Positions 26,531-35,917 of a DNA stretch of 45,351 nt are shown here, piece after piece (positions within the stretch are counted from its first letter, which is position 1; the number at the start of each line of letters is the position of its first letter). A model generated the notes under the pieces. It was given only the letters and a program-made list of their open reading frames with translations. It had not been told where the DNA came from and did no database searches. This DNA comes from Sphingomonas sp. 37zxx (GTDB taxonomy: Bacteria; Pseudomonadota; Alphaproteobacteria; Sphingomonadales; Sphingomonadaceae), in contig NZ_JROH01000029.1 of NCBI RefSeq assembly GCF_000786205.1, positions 1 to 45,351 on the forward strand, given 5' to 3'. The translations under genes and the position numbers were made by a program.

Positions 26531-27469
26531 ATGGATTTCTCGATCGTCGTGCCGCTCTATAACAAGGCACCGCACGTCGCGGATGCGATCAACAGCATTT
26601 TTTCCCAAAGCCTTGCTCCTCGCGAGATCATCGTGGTCGATGATGGATCGACCGATGGCGGCGACGACATCGTTCGCGCGATCGAGGATCCCCGGCTCAT
26701 CCTGCTGTCGCGTTCGCCGCCAGGGCCGGGCGGCTATGCCGCGCGCAACCACGGCATCCGCCATGCATCTGGCGAGTGGATCGCTTTTTTGGATGCCGAT
26801 GACCGGTGGCACGAATCGCACCTTTCCGACCTTGCGGCGGCAGTGGAGCGCTGTGCGGAGCCTGTGGGCTGCGCCTTTTCGCGATTCGAGATCAAGCAAA
26901 GCGGACGCGACCGGCCGCATCCGGTGGACGAAAGCGTGCTGGTCCCGGGAAAAGCACTCGATCTGGCGACGATTCTGAAAGCGTGGATCGCCCAGAAGGC
27001 GTGTCCATTATGGACGGGCGCTACCGCGTTTCGCCGCCAGGTGCTGATCGACGCCGGACTGTTTCCCGAAGGACGGACACGGCGCGGCGGCGACAAGGAC
27101 ATGTGGCTGCGCGCGGTTGCGCATGCGCGCACTGCCTACGCGCCGCAAATCAGCGCTGAATTTCATCAGGAAACCGTCAATCGAATGTCCCTGAGCACCG
27201 CCCATACGCAGTTGCCGATCTTGGTCGAGACGATCGCGACGCTTCTGGAAACGGCGACCGATGAGGAACGGAAGTTGCTACGCATGTTATCGAACCAGGA
27301 GGTCCGACATTATGCGCGGTACGCAACCGGCGCGCGCGCAAAATCGGGCACTGATTTTTTGCGGTCGATCTATCTACCCGAGGGCGGAGTCGATTTTACC
27401 TGGGTCGCCGCTTATATGGCGGCGCAACGGCTCCTACCGAAGCGGCGTCAGGCGGCCAAGCCGCGCTGA
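26531..27469 (+). CDS. Family 2 glycosyltransferase
   Basis: A 312-residue GT2 enzyme. It has MDFSIVVPLYNKAPHVADAI, VDDGSTDGGDD, the donor/metal motif DADDRW and a later acceptor-side GGDKDMWLR. It is expected to add one sugar in the cytoplasm to a lipid-linked glycan. The ATG at 26531 is chosen since GAGGGA lies about 7 bases upstream. It is convergent with the O-antigen-ligase-like gene, and the two overlap by 22 bases at their ends. Confidence 0.9.
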   Translation: MDFSIVVPLYNKAPHVADAINSIFSQSLAPREIIVVDDGSTDGGDDIVRAIEDPRLILLSRSPPGPGGYAARNHGIRHASGEWIAFLDADDRWHESHLSDLAAAVERCAEPVGCAFSRFEIKQSGRDRPHPVDESVLVPGKALDLATILKAWIAQKACPLWTGATAFRRQVLIDAGLFPEGRTRRGGDKDMWLRAVAHARTAYAPQISAEFHQETVNRMSLSTAHTQLPILVETIATLLETATDEERKLLRMLSNQEVRHYARYATGARAKSGTDFLRSIYLPEGGVDFTWVAAYMAAQRLLPKRRQAAKPR

Positions 27470-28806
27470 CGTACCTCGCCGGGTACGCGCCCCGACGCGC
27501 GAACCCGGCCTGTGCCGGCCTGCTGGCGATAGGCGAATATGGTGTAGCCACATAGCACGCCATAGAAAATCATGCCTTCGATCATCCACATCGGCATTGT
27601 CGCCATGTTCAGCATGAAAAAGCTGACATGCCCCGCCAGCAGCGCGGTTTTCGCACTGCCCCTGACACGAGCAGCCAGAGCCAGCATCCAGCCCCACAGA
27701 AACAGCATCGCAGCGATGCCGAGCACGCCGATTTCATACAGCGACGACACCAGCGTGTTGTGGGCATAGAGGCGGAACTTATCCGACCAGCTCTCCATCC
27801 CATACCCGATCAGCTTGCGCGTTGGCGATGCGTCGATCCAGCCATAGATATAGCCGCTCCAGATCGCCGGCCGCCCCGACAATATCCGCTTTTCCTCGAC
27901 CGTATACTCGGCTGGGCGTTTGATGATGTTCGAGCCCCGGTTCGCTGCACTGCCCAGATCGGCAAAGCGATCGCCACCCGACATCGCACCGATGCTGAAC
28001 AAGACAGCCCCGACCACGACCATCATGCCAAGCACCAATCCACGCTGGCTACGCACAAATCTGGCCGGAACATCGATCAACAGGGCAACCGCGACCAGCG
28101 GCAATATCCCCAGAATGGCCGTGCGATAATTGGCCAGCACGATCGCTACCAGCACAATCGCAATGAGCGGCAACTGCGCCAATAATGGCCGATCCCGCAC
28201 CGCGATGATGACCATGCCCGCGCTTGCCAGCAGCATCGAAAAGCCGCCCTCATGAAAAAAGCCGCCGATATAACTGGCTGATCCGTCCATCTCACCCGCT
28301 TTGGCGATGCCCAGCACGATCGACAAAAGCTGCATCAGGAACGGCAATGCGAACGCCCACAGCAACGCTCGGAAAAAACGCCCCGGCCCAATGTCTTCGA
28401 TCGCGTCGACCGTGGCCAGCAGAACGACGATCGCATAGGCGTATTTGGTAAGGACGGTCGCCAGCGGAGCAACTTGGCCATTGTACACGCCGCTGATGAT
28501 CATCACCGCCAGCAATGGGTAGAACGGTATCAGTGCCGGATCGCTCAAGCGCCGCCAACGAACGATCAATAGCCCGAAAAGCGCCATCGCGACCGATCCC
28601 AGCGCGTTCCAGCTCAATCCGAGAGGCGACGGATCGAAGGTAAATTCGTGCAGGGCAGCCAAAAGTGCGCGCGCCCAAATCGCTACAAAGACGAACCGCG
28701 CGGCATTGCTGGGCGTCCGCCGCAGAACGACAAACATCACGATAGTCACCAGCGCAATCGCGGGCAGTGATGCGTAAACGGGGAGCGAGCGGCTTGCTTC
28801 TTCCAT
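27448..28806 (-). CDS. O-antigen ligase/polymerase-like membrane protein (Wzy/WaaL family)
   Basis: A 452-residue protein with about eleven membrane segments and a large periplasmic loop (GGDRFADLGSAANRGSNI to WSDKFRLYAHNTLVSSLYEI). The AHNTLVSSLYEIGVLG block is the typical Wzy_C-type mark of polymerases and ligases that join lipid-linked repeat units. Close to a flippase and four glycosyltransferases, a polymerase (Wzy) role is more likely than ligation, but sequence alone cannot settle it. It is the second ligase-like gene in the window and differs clearly from the exosortase-associated one at 2190. Confidence 0.82.
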   Translation of the reverse strand: MEEASRSLPVYASLPAIALVTIVMFVVLRRTPSNAARFVFVAIWARALLAALHEFTFDPSPLGLSWNALGSVAMALFGLLIVRWRRLSDPALIPFYPLLAVMIISGVYNGQVAPLATVLTKYAYAIVVLLATVDAIEDIGPGRFFRALLWAFALPFLMQLLSIVLGIAKAGEMDGSASYIGGFFHEGGFSMLLASAGMVIIAVRDRPLLAQLPLIAIVLVAIVLANYRTAILGILPLVAVALLIDVPARFVRSQRGLVLGMMVVVGAVLFSIGAMSGGDRFADLGSAANRGSNIIKRPAEYTVEEKRILSGRPAIWSGYIYGWIDASPTRKLIGYGMESWSDKFRLYAHNTLVSSLYEIGVLGIAAMLFLWGWMLALAARVRGSAKTALLAGHVSFFMLNMATMPMWMIEGMIFYGVLCGYTIFAYRQQAGTGRVRASGRVPGEVRQRGLAA

Positions 28807-28897
28807 ATCGTCGCTTGCCTAGAGTGTCGGCGTGTTGACCGCAATGTTCGGAACCCACTTTGATTCCCAGGCGATCGCGGTCAATGCAGCGATCGCC

Positions 28898-29611
28898 TCA
28901 ACCCAAGCTAAACCCTGCAGGCACCGGCCCGACAAACGCGCCGCGACAGCGCTCCATCAAATGATCGGGAACCTGCTGATTGATATAACCCGTCGATCCG
29001 CCGCTGGAGAGCAGCTTAGCAGGCACCCCGCCCACCACCCCACTTTCGGGAACATCCTTCGTCACGACAGCGTTCGAACCAATCGAACTGTCACTACCAA
29101 CCAGTATCTTGCCGACAATTTTGGCCCCAGCACCGACAAAAACACGATCGCCAAGGATTGGACTTCCAGCGCGTGGCCCGCGATTGGCCTGGCCCAACAT
29201 CGTCCCATGGGTAATATTGGCGTTGCAGCCAATCACAGCGTCACCGTTCATGTAGATGCCGCCGAACCGATTTATGAAAAGGCCAGGCCCTACCAGCATA
29301 TATTCAGGGATTGCGATACCATATTTGTAACGGCTCCGGAGCAGTGCCCATTTTGTCAAGGGATACATGCCGAGCGCATAAAGCGGCTTGGTTTTCAACC
29401 AGCCGCACGCCCGCATCTGTACTGTATATTTATATCCAGGCGTAAACATGTAATGCTTAAAAAATGATATCAGGTCGATCTGCCCCCCGTATCTATACAG
29501 ATCTGCTGCCAGTACTGATTTCAACTTCGAGAATGACGTAATGCAACCTCGCTGATGAGGTTTTCCCATTTCACCAACAGAATATTGCTCCACCACTACC
29601 CAATTCTCCAT
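28898..29611 (-). CDS. Left-handed beta-helix (hexapeptide) acetyltransferase, serine acetyltransferase-like
   Basis: A 237-residue acyltransferase with a helical N-terminal part (LAADLYRYGG, FTPGYKYTVQMRACGWL) and hexapeptide repeats at about 105-200 (GLFINRFGGIYMNGDAVIG, VIGCNANITHGTMLG, VFVGAGAKIVGKILVGSDSS). This arrangement matches CysE-like and colanic-acid type acetyltransferases found in polysaccharide loci. It likely O-acetylates a sugar with acetyl-CoA. The start is uncertain between 29611 and MGKPHQRG (29569); no good ribosome site is seen. The gene is visibly AT-richer than its neighbours. Confidence 0.85.
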   Translation of the reverse strand: MENWVVVEQYSVGEMGKPHQRGCITSFSKLKSVLAADLYRYGGQIDLISFFKHYMFTPGYKYTVQMRACGWLKTKPLYALGMYPLTKWALLRSRYKYGIAIPEYMLVGPGLFINRFGGIYMNGDAVIGCNANITHGTMLGQANRGPRAGSPILGDRVFVGAGAKIVGKILVGSDSSIGSNAVVTKDVPESGVVGGVPAKLLSSGGSTGYINQQVPDHLMERCRGAFVGPVPAGFSLG

Positions 29612-29995
29612 CGTCAGCGCCCGCCCGCTGCAAATGTTACCACCAGCCTAAAAGTTCCATCGCCAAGCTAAATCGCTGGTTTATCATATAACCAATATCT
29701 TGGGACATCAATGCTGATGTCTTTCTACCCATCCGGGCAATCGGCTGCGCGCATTGCTTGAGGTACTGGGATCGGCAGCGCCAGGGAAACAATGAGCGCA
29801 TCCGCCGTGAGTTGCAGCTGCCCGTTTCGATCGCGGGTTTTGAGGCAGCGACGCATTTGACGGGCAAAGTCGTTAACCAATGGCGGATCCCCCCCCCCTC
29901 ACGGGCAATATTCTAGCGATTAACCAGCCTCGCTAACACCCCCGTAAAGCACGATGATTAGGGCCTGTCCGGCAGAACTGCCCAAGGGGATCCAG
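29612..29995. other. Intergenic region, AT-rich, possible remnant
   Basis: About 380 bp. A minus-strand frame of 76 codons (29637-29867) exists but resembles no family and has no clear ribosome site. Base composition is lower in GC, like the adjoining acetyltransferase gene. Confidence 0.35.
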
Positions 29996-30268
29996 ATGCA
30001 GAACGCTCGACGGGTGCAGCCACCGGCACCGCCATTGGCCCAAGCACCAGCCGTGAATCCTGCAGCGCTGGACATAGGCGACCATGCTGCAGCCGCGTCG
30101 CCCGCCCTGGCACTGCAGCAACGGCTGAGCGAGGCGGCGCTGCGCGGTTTCTACACCCCCACCGTCACGCCGCGACGCCCGCGCTATGCCGCGATCGCCG
30201 CGATGGCGGCAATCGCCTTGGGTTGCTGGGCCGCGGTCTTCGGCTTTGGAGCGCTTCTAGCCAGCTGA
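29996..30268 (+). CDS. Small membrane protein of unknown function
   Basis: A 90-residue protein with a Pro/Ala-rich N-terminal half (about 60 residues) and one C-terminal membrane helix (AAIAAMAAIALGCWAAVFGF). It is probably a tail-anchored protein with a cytoplasmic N-terminus. AAGGGGA lies 5 bases before the ATG, which supports this start over an upstream ATG at 29954. It precedes two GT4 genes by 115 bp and could be in the same unit. No family recognised. Confidence 0.6.
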   Translation: MQNARRVQPPAPPLAQAPAVNPAALDIGDHAAAASPALALQQRLSEAALRGFYTPTVTPRRPRYAAIAAMAAIALGCWAAVFGFGALLAS

Positions 30269-30383
30269 TATACCCGCAAGAGCCTTGCCATCACCCAACG
30301 ATGCCGCCAGAAGGCAGCCGGTATCGGACGACTGGAAGGGCTGACGCGGATGCATCTATCCATCGTGCCGATGGCTATCGCGC

Positions 30384-31529
30384 ATGGCTAAGCCGCGCAT
30401 TTTGTTCATCCTCAATTCGCTGGCGGGCGGCGGTGCCGAACGGGTGGTGCTGTCGCTGCTCGACCTGTCGGCCGATCTGCGCGACCGCTATGATTTCAGC
30501 CTCGCCCTGCTCGATCGCGAGACGCCCGACTACAGCCCGCCCACGTGGCTCACCGTGCACCAGCTCGACGCTCAGTTCGGCTTGGCGCAAAGCGTCAAGC
30601 AGTTGCGCGCACTGGTGGCGCAGGTGCAGCCCGACGCGACCTTCGCGTTCCTCGTCCGATCCAATCTGGCCAGCATCATCGTTGCTCGATTGGCGGGGCA
30701 CAAGGCGATCATCAGCGAACGGGCCAATACGTCGGGCCATTTCCCGACCGATCTGAAGGGGCGGCTGTCGCGGTTGATGGTTCGGCTGCTCTATCCGCGC
30801 GCCGACCATATTGTATCGGTATCGGCGGGCATTGCCGATGATCTGGTGCAGAATTTCGGTGTGTCGGCGGATCGTATCACCACCATCCCTAATCCGGTGC
30901 GCGCCGATGCCATTCGCGCATCGGGTGCGCAGGACCCCGCCTGGACCAGCGAACGGCCTTATGCCGTGGCGGTTTCGCGCCTTGCCCCCAATAAGAATGT
31001 GGCGCTGGTGCTCGATGGCTTGGCGCGCGCCGATACCAATGTCGCTTTGGCGGTGATGGGCCAGGGGCCAGAGCGCGAGCGGCTCGAAGTGCAGGCGGCG
31101 GCGCTGGGCATCGCCGATCGCGTCCATTTCCTGGGGTTCCAGTCGAATCCCTATGCGATCATGGCCCGCGCGGCCTTTTATGTCAGCGGCTCCAATGCCG
31201 AAGGCTTCCCCAACGGCCTGGTCGAAGCATTGGCGCTCGGCATTCCGGTGCTGTCGACCAACTGCCCATCGGGGCCGTCGGAGATCCTTGCCGACAGCGC
31301 GCGCGAGGCGATCAGCGGCCTCACGATTGCGCCCTATGGCATTTTGACGCCGCCCAACGATGCCGATTCGATGGCGCGCGGGATGGAAGCTGCGCTGGAG
31401 CCGGGGCTCAGCGCCGAACTGGTCGCGGCCGGCCCCAAGCGCGCCGCCGAATATGCGCCGTTGCGGGTGCGCGACGCCTATTGGGGCATCGTCGAGAAAG
31501 TGCTGGCCAAAAAGGGCGGAAGATCGTGA
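30384..31529 (+). CDS. Family 4 glycosyltransferase
   Basis: A 381-residue GT-B enzyme. The N-terminal half opens with ILFILNSLAGGGAERVV, an acceptor-side glycine loop. The C-terminal half has VAVSRLAPNKN and the donor-site motif EGFPNGLVEALALGIPV (E-x7-E). It adds one sugar to a growing lipid-linked glycan on the inner face of the membrane. Its stop overlaps the GTG start of the next GT4 gene (GTGA), so the two are coupled. Confidence 0.92.
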   Translation: MAKPRILFILNSLAGGGAERVVLSLLDLSADLRDRYDFSLALLDRETPDYSPPTWLTVHQLDAQFGLAQSVKQLRALVAQVQPDATFAFLVRSNLASIIVARLAGHKAIISERANTSGHFPTDLKGRLSRLMVRLLYPRADHIVSVSAGIADDLVQNFGVSADRITTIPNPVRADAIRASGAQDPAWTSERPYAVAVSRLAPNKNVALVLDGLARADTNVALAVMGQGPERERLEVQAAALGIADRVHFLGFQSNPYAIMARAAFYVSGSNAEGFPNGLVEALALGIPVLSTNCPSGPSEILADSAREAISGLTIAPYGILTPPNDADSMARGMEAALEPGLSAELVAAGPKRAAEYAPLRVRDAYWGIVEKVLAKKGGRS

Positions 31530-32638
31530 GCGGCAAAAGCGAGATGCGGATCGCCGTGACCGGGTTGCGCGGCATCCCCGACGTCATGGGTGGGGTCGAG
31601 ACGCATTGTGAGGAATTGCTGCCGCGCGTTGCGGCGCGCGCGCCCGGCGTGACGATCGCGGTGCTCGGGCGCAAACCCTATCTTCCCGCCGAGCCGCGCC
31701 AGTTCAAAGGGGTGGCGGTCGTCCCGCTCGCCGCGCCCCGCAAGCAGAGCATCGAGGCGATTGTGTCGACCTTGGTCGGCATCCTTCATGCCCGCCGCCA
31801 TCGCTATGACGTGGTGCACATCCACGCCATCGGCCCCGGCCTGCTGACCCCGCTCGCACGCCTGCTCGGGCTTCGCGTCGTGATGACTCATCACGGCACC
31901 GATTATGATCGGGCGAAATGGGGCAAGCTGGCCAAGCGCATCCTGTGGTGGGGCGAGCAGGCGTCGCTGCGCTGGGCCGATCGCGTGATCGCGGTGTCGC
32001 CCTCACTCGCTGACATGCTGCGCGCACGCTATCCGCTACAGGCGGCAAAGGTGCGCTATATACCCAATGGCGCGCCGACGATGGCGCAGACCGATGCCTC
32101 GCGCGCCGAAGTGCTGGCAAGCTTAGGCTTGAACGCGGGTGGCTTCATCCTCGCCGTCGGTCGGCTGGTCGAGGAAAAGGGGCTCGATTATCTGATCGAA
32201 GCGCATCGCCAAAGCGGCATCACGCTGCCTCTGGCGATCGTCGGCGCATCGGATCACGCCTCGCCTTATGCCAGCCAGTTGCTGGCAAAGGGGAATGACC
32301 AGGTCCGTTTCCTGGGGCTGCAACCGCGCTCGGTGCTGCGGCATCTGTATGAAACGACCGCGTTGTTCGTGCTGCCCTCCTTTCACGAAGGGTTGCCGAT
32401 CGTCGCGCTCGAGGCCGCGCGCAGCGACGCGCCGATGCTGCTCAGCGACATCGCCCCCAATCGCGATGTCGGCCTGTCACCGAGCAATTATTTTCCCGTC
32501 GGCGATGTCGGCGCGCTTGCGGCTGCGCTTAGCCAGCCGCTCGATCGCTACCGGATCGATGCCGATTCGGTACGCCGCCGCTTCGATTGGGACGCGATCG
32601 CCGATCAAACGCTGGCGGTGTACCGCGAAATCGCCTGA
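31526..32638 (+). CDS. Family 4 glycosyltransferase
   Basis: A 370-residue GT-B enzyme. It starts VSGKSEMRIAVTGLRGIPDV, then MGGVETHCEELLPRVA, the form seen in GT4 enzymes whose N-terminus resembles DUF1972/rhamnosyl- or fucosyltransferases. The donor site is EGLPIVALEAA. HHGTDYDRAKWGKLAKR is a conserved acceptor-domain block. The GTG start at 31526 overlaps the previous stop and has GGCGGAAG upstream; a longer frame from 31481 lies inside the previous gene. Sugar specificity is unknown. Confidence 0.92.
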   Translation: MSGKSEMRIAVTGLRGIPDVMGGVETHCEELLPRVAARAPGVTIAVLGRKPYLPAEPRQFKGVAVVPLAAPRKQSIEAIVSTLVGILHARRHRYDVVHIHAIGPGLLTPLARLLGLRVVMTHHGTDYDRAKWGKLAKRILWWGEQASLRWADRVIAVSPSLADMLRARYPLQAAKVRYIPNGAPTMAQTDASRAEVLASLGLNAGGFILAVGRLVEEKGLDYLIEAHRQSGITLPLAIVGASDHASPYASQLLAKGNDQVRFLGLQPRSVLRHLYETTALFVLPSFHEGLPIVALEAARSDAPMLLSDIAPNRDVGLSPSNYFPVGDVGALAAALSQPLDRYRIDADSVRRRFDWDAIADQTLAVYREIA

Positions 32639-32697
32639 TCGCCGCGCGCCTTAGGCCAGCATGACGCAACGCGAACCACAGCATTTCTGTAGCATCG

Positions 32698-32732
32698 CCG
32701 GGCTGGTCCGGACCTATTCCGAACCAGCCCGG
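32698..32732. terminator. Stem-loop between convergent genes
   Basis: A 10-bp perfect stem (CCGGGCTGGT / ACCAGCCCGG) with a 15-base loop between the ends of the GT4 and metalloprotease genes. It has no long T-run on either side, so strength is uncertain. Confidence 0.55.
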
Positions 32733-32747
32733 TCAATTGCCTAAGCG

Positions 32748-35318
32748 TCAGCCGGCGAAGCCGACATCGCCCACGCCTACCGACGATCCGATCGCCGAAT
32801 AGACATAATAGGTCACGCCGTTGACCTCGAACGAGCCATCGAACTCGATCGATTTGATGGCGCGATTGTTGGTGCCAGTGATCATCAACGTGTCACCATT
32901 GCCAAGTGCGAAGACATTGTCGCGGCCGGTGGTGATGATACCATCGCCGTTGCCGTCATTGATCGCTTCGGTGAGCACGATCAGGTCGTTGGAGTTAAAG
33001 CCGGTAACCCGGTCCTTGCCCGTCCCCGGCGCGGCATTGGCACCATCGATGAACACGATATCGGTCATGCTTGAATTCAACACCAGCACGTCATCATTGA
33101 CCGTGCCTTCGATCACGCGCTGCCCCCGCTTGGCATCGGGACGAACCGATGCGTCGGCATAATAGAACATGCCATTTTGCGTGCCCAGAAACCGCAGTCC
33201 CACGTCACCGTCGAAGTTTTCGAACGCGATCCGGTCGCCGCGACGTTCCAGGTTCAGGATGCCGTCGTCGCCAAAGGTGATGATGCCATCGCCATTGCCG
33301 TCGTTAATCGCCCTGGTCACCGCCAGCACGTCGCGCGAATCGAAATCGGCGATGGTGTCGAATCCGCTATCTCCGATCGGATCGACCATGAACAAGTCGG
33401 CCCCTTCACCGCCGATCAACAGGTCGTCGCCTTCGCGGCCCTGCAGCACGTCGTTGCCGGCATTGCCGCGCAGCACGTTGTTCGCGGCGTTACCCAGCAA
33501 TACGTCGTTGCCCGAGCCACCGCTGGCGTTTTCGATCAGCACGCCACCGGCGATGGTATAGCCGCCCCAGATATCGTCGACGAACGACACCACGCCGCCG
33601 CCGGTCGCCGAATAATCGAGCGTCGCGGCGGTCAGATCGATCTGGGTTGCCCGTGCGCCATTGTACTGGATTTCATCGATCCCCGCCGAATCCCAGATGG
33701 TCTGATAAAAGGTACCCTGGTCGTTCGCGTCGCCCAGTACATAGATATTGTCGCCGGTTTCGCGCTCGACCACGCCATAACGCGCCTGGAGCACCGCAAT
33801 ATCGAACGCGCTAAGCGTGCCCGACCATCCGCTGTCGATGTTGGAGCGCGCGAATGGCGTCGGGCCATCGGGGTGCAATTGCCAGGCATCGTTATACGAC
33901 ATCACCGAATACACGCCCTGGTTCAAATTAAAGAACCCAAGCGAATCGGACCCGGTTACCCCGATCATGATGTCCGAACCGCCGCCATTGTCATGCGGAT
34001 GCGCCAGCCCGTGAGCGTGACCGAATTCGTGCAGGATCACGGCAAAGGAATAGCCCCCTTCCTGCAGGCTGGGTTGCCCCGGAATGCTCCAGCCACCGCT
34101 CAACACATTGAAAACGCCGACGCCCTGGCTTGCGCCATAGGCCGGATCCTGCGGGAAGAAATACGCGCCATACCGCTCGGACTCGGTTTTCAGCAGGCGG
34201 AAGGTCGCCTGGCTCGAATCCTCGGTGATGACATATTCAATGCCCAGGATCCGGGTATATTCCTCCAGCGCCAGCATGACCTGCTGCTTTTCATACGCAT
34301 TCCAGTCGATGGTAACCATCGGACCGCCGGAATCACCGGTCTGATTGAAGTTCTCGTCCGAATCGCCGAAATAGACATAGGCCGTCTCGACGCCGTTCAC
34401 CAATACCGTCGGGATGGGATTTGCCGACGCCCAATCAATCGAATCGAGCGGATCGAGTTCGGCTACGTCAATCTCATTGATTTGCAGCGTATAGCCGCCC
34501 GTCTGCTGCGCATAGGCGAGGGCATCGAGATAGTAGAAACCACTTTCCTGCGCCAAAAACGAAAAACCAGAACTGATGTTGGTCGGATAGGCGATGTCGT
34601 CGTTAAAGCCGATAAACGTGCCATCGGGGGCATATAGCCCCAGCACGGTATCAAGCTCCCCTTGGGGAATATTCAGTGGATCGGTGTTGAGATCAGCCCC
34701 CCCCGAAAGTTCGAACGTGTAAAGCTTGCCCGCTTCCAGAAACACTTTGTAGGTGTCGATGTCGTTGCTGGTCTCGATATGGCCGAATGTGGTGCCGACC
34801 TGGATTTCGACGGCACTGGCGAAAGTATCGGGCACTTCGTCGGCCGCGGGCTTGGCCCATACGTCGATCGTATAGTCGCCGAAATCGCCCGCGCCAAAGG
34901 CCTGCGCGGTCAGGAAATACGAGCCGGTCGTGGTGGCGGTAAAGGTGAACAGCGAAGTGAGCCCTGCACCGCCATCGTCGTCGAAACCCACCAGGGCACC
35001 CGCCGCATTGTACACCGCAAGAAGCGGGTCGACCAAGCCGTCATCACCGGCACCGCGAAGCGCAACCGAATAGGTCTGTCCGGCGACTACCGACAGCAAG
35101 AAAACGTCGGCAGATTCGCCAGGCTCCAGCGTACCTGAAAGCTGCGCATCCGAATCGACCCGGATGCTGCTGGGCACCGTTCCAAGTACAGTTGTAGGTA
35201 CATCATACACGAAATCGCGCAGAATTTCGCTTTTACCCTGGCACATTAGGCAGCCGCACGCCGCTATTTCTGCCGGGAGCAACTTTTCTTCGCCGAGCGC
35301 GTAGGTATCGATATACAT
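32748..35318 (-). CDS. Serralysin-type (M10) metalloprotease with two C-terminal modules
   Basis: An 856-residue secreted zinc protease. The N-terminus has CGCLMCQG. Two PPC-type beta domains follow at about residues 50-290. The catalytic domain has HEFGHAHGLAHP (HExxHxxGxxH, first His about 430) and the Met-turn SVMSY. A short RTX block has GNDVLLGN and GNDVLQGREGDD. The protein ends in two shared modules ([13 protein letters not shown] and [13 protein letters not shown]), the last closing NGVTYYVYSAIGSSVG. No signal peptide is present, as expected for type I export. The start at 35318 has AGGGGG 8 bases upstream; ATG 35324 is too close to it. The PPC domains before the catalytic domain are unusual for classic serralysins. 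Confidence 0.88.
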   Translation of the reverse strand: MYIDTYALGEEKLLPAEIAACGCLMCQGKSEILRDFVYDVPTTVLGTVPSSIRVDSDAQLSGTLEPGESADVFLLSVVAGQTYSVALRGAGDDGLVDPLLAVYNAAGALVGFDDDGGAGLTSLFTFTATTTGSYFLTAQAFGAGDFGDYTIDVWAKPAADEVPDTFASAVEIQVGTTFGHIETSNDIDTYKVFLEAGKLYTFELSGGADLNTDPLNIPQGELDTVLGLYAPDGTFIGFNDDIAYPTNISSGFSFLAQESGFYYLDALAYAQQTGGYTLQINEIDVAELDPLDSIDWASANPIPTVLVNGVETAYVYFGDSDENFNQTGDSGGPMVTIDWNAYEKQQVMLALEEYTRILGIEYVITEDSSQATFRLLKTESERYGAYFFPQDPAYGASQGVGVFNVLSGGWSIPGQPSLQEGGYSFAVILHEFGHAHGLAHPHDNGGGSDIMIGVTGSDSLGFFNLNQGVYSVMSYNDAWQLHPDGPTPFARSNIDSGWSGTLSAFDIAVLQARYGVVERETGDNIYVLGDANDQGTFYQTIWDSAGIDEIQYNGARATQIDLTAATLDYSATGGGVVSFVDDIWGGYTIAGGVLIENASGGSGNDVLLGNAANNVLRGNAGNDVLQGREGDDLLIGGEGADLFMVDPIGDSGFDTIADFDSRDVLAVTRAINDGNGDGIITFGDDGILNLERRGDRIAFENFDGDVGLRFLGTQNGMFYYADASVRPDAKRGQRVIEGTVNDDVLVLNSSMTDIVFIDGANAAPGTGKDRVTGFNSNDLIVLTEAINDGNGDGIITTGRDNVFALGNGDTLMITGTNNRAIKSIEFDGSFEVNGVTYYVYSAIGSSVGVGDVGFAG

Positions 35319-35441
35319 AATCATATCCCCCTTGGTTTTTTTGATTCTGGTGCCCTTATCAACTCGCAACAGATCACGAACAAAGGTAAACGGCAATTCA
35401 TAATTGGTGCGCCGACAGGTAAACCGTTCAGGAATTGGGCC

Positions 35442-35828
35442 ATGAAACACGCGCAATGGTGTATTTCGGCATTATGCGTCGCGGGGCTCGCTGCGGGAAC
35501 AGGGTGGATAACCTACACCGCCGCTGCGATGCAGAACGCACCCGACCGCCAATGGGTGAAAAATCTGAAAAAGGACCACAGGGTGGCGCAATCGAACGCG
35601 GCGGGGGCCGGGATCAGTAACTTGCCGCATGCCAATGGCCGCAGCTTTCAAACGCTCGACCAATATCTGACGTATCTGAAAACCTATGCGGCGCCGATCG
35701 ACCAGCCTTGGTATCGTGAAGTTCGGCCGGGCGCATATCGGTTGGAAACCGGGTTGCTGAAACCTGCTGCGGCACCTGCCATCTATACCCGCGAAGAGCT
35801 GATGCGCCGCTTCGGGTTCCGGGAATGA
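35442..35828 (+). CDS. Small exported protein of unknown function
   Basis: A 128-residue protein with an N-terminal hydrophobic segment (WCISALCVAGLAAGTGWITY) that may be a signal peptide or anchor. A polar, Tyr- and Pro-containing remainder follows, ending YTREELMRRFGFRE. It is divergent from the metalloprotease gene with a 123-bp gap. The position raises the idea of a protease inhibitor or chaperone, but it does not resemble the known serralysin inhibitor family (I38), so the role is open. Confidence 0.65.
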   Translation: MKHAQWCISALCVAGLAAGTGWITYTAAAMQNAPDRQWVKNLKKDHRVAQSNAAGAGISNLPHANGRSFQTLDQYLTYLKTYAAPIDQPWYREVRPGAYRLETGLLKPAAAPAIYTREELMRRFGFRE

Positions 35829-35917
35829 TCCAGCGAAAGGCAGCACGCCTTAGGGTGATCGCCGATGGCCAATAACGCCTCGGTTTACAGGTGCCGTGCT
35901 TTCGGCAATATCCTTAC

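Noticed and set aside
29637..29867. 76-codon minus-strand frame
   Set aside because: No recognised family and no ribosome site; kept only as a possible remnant in the gap entry.
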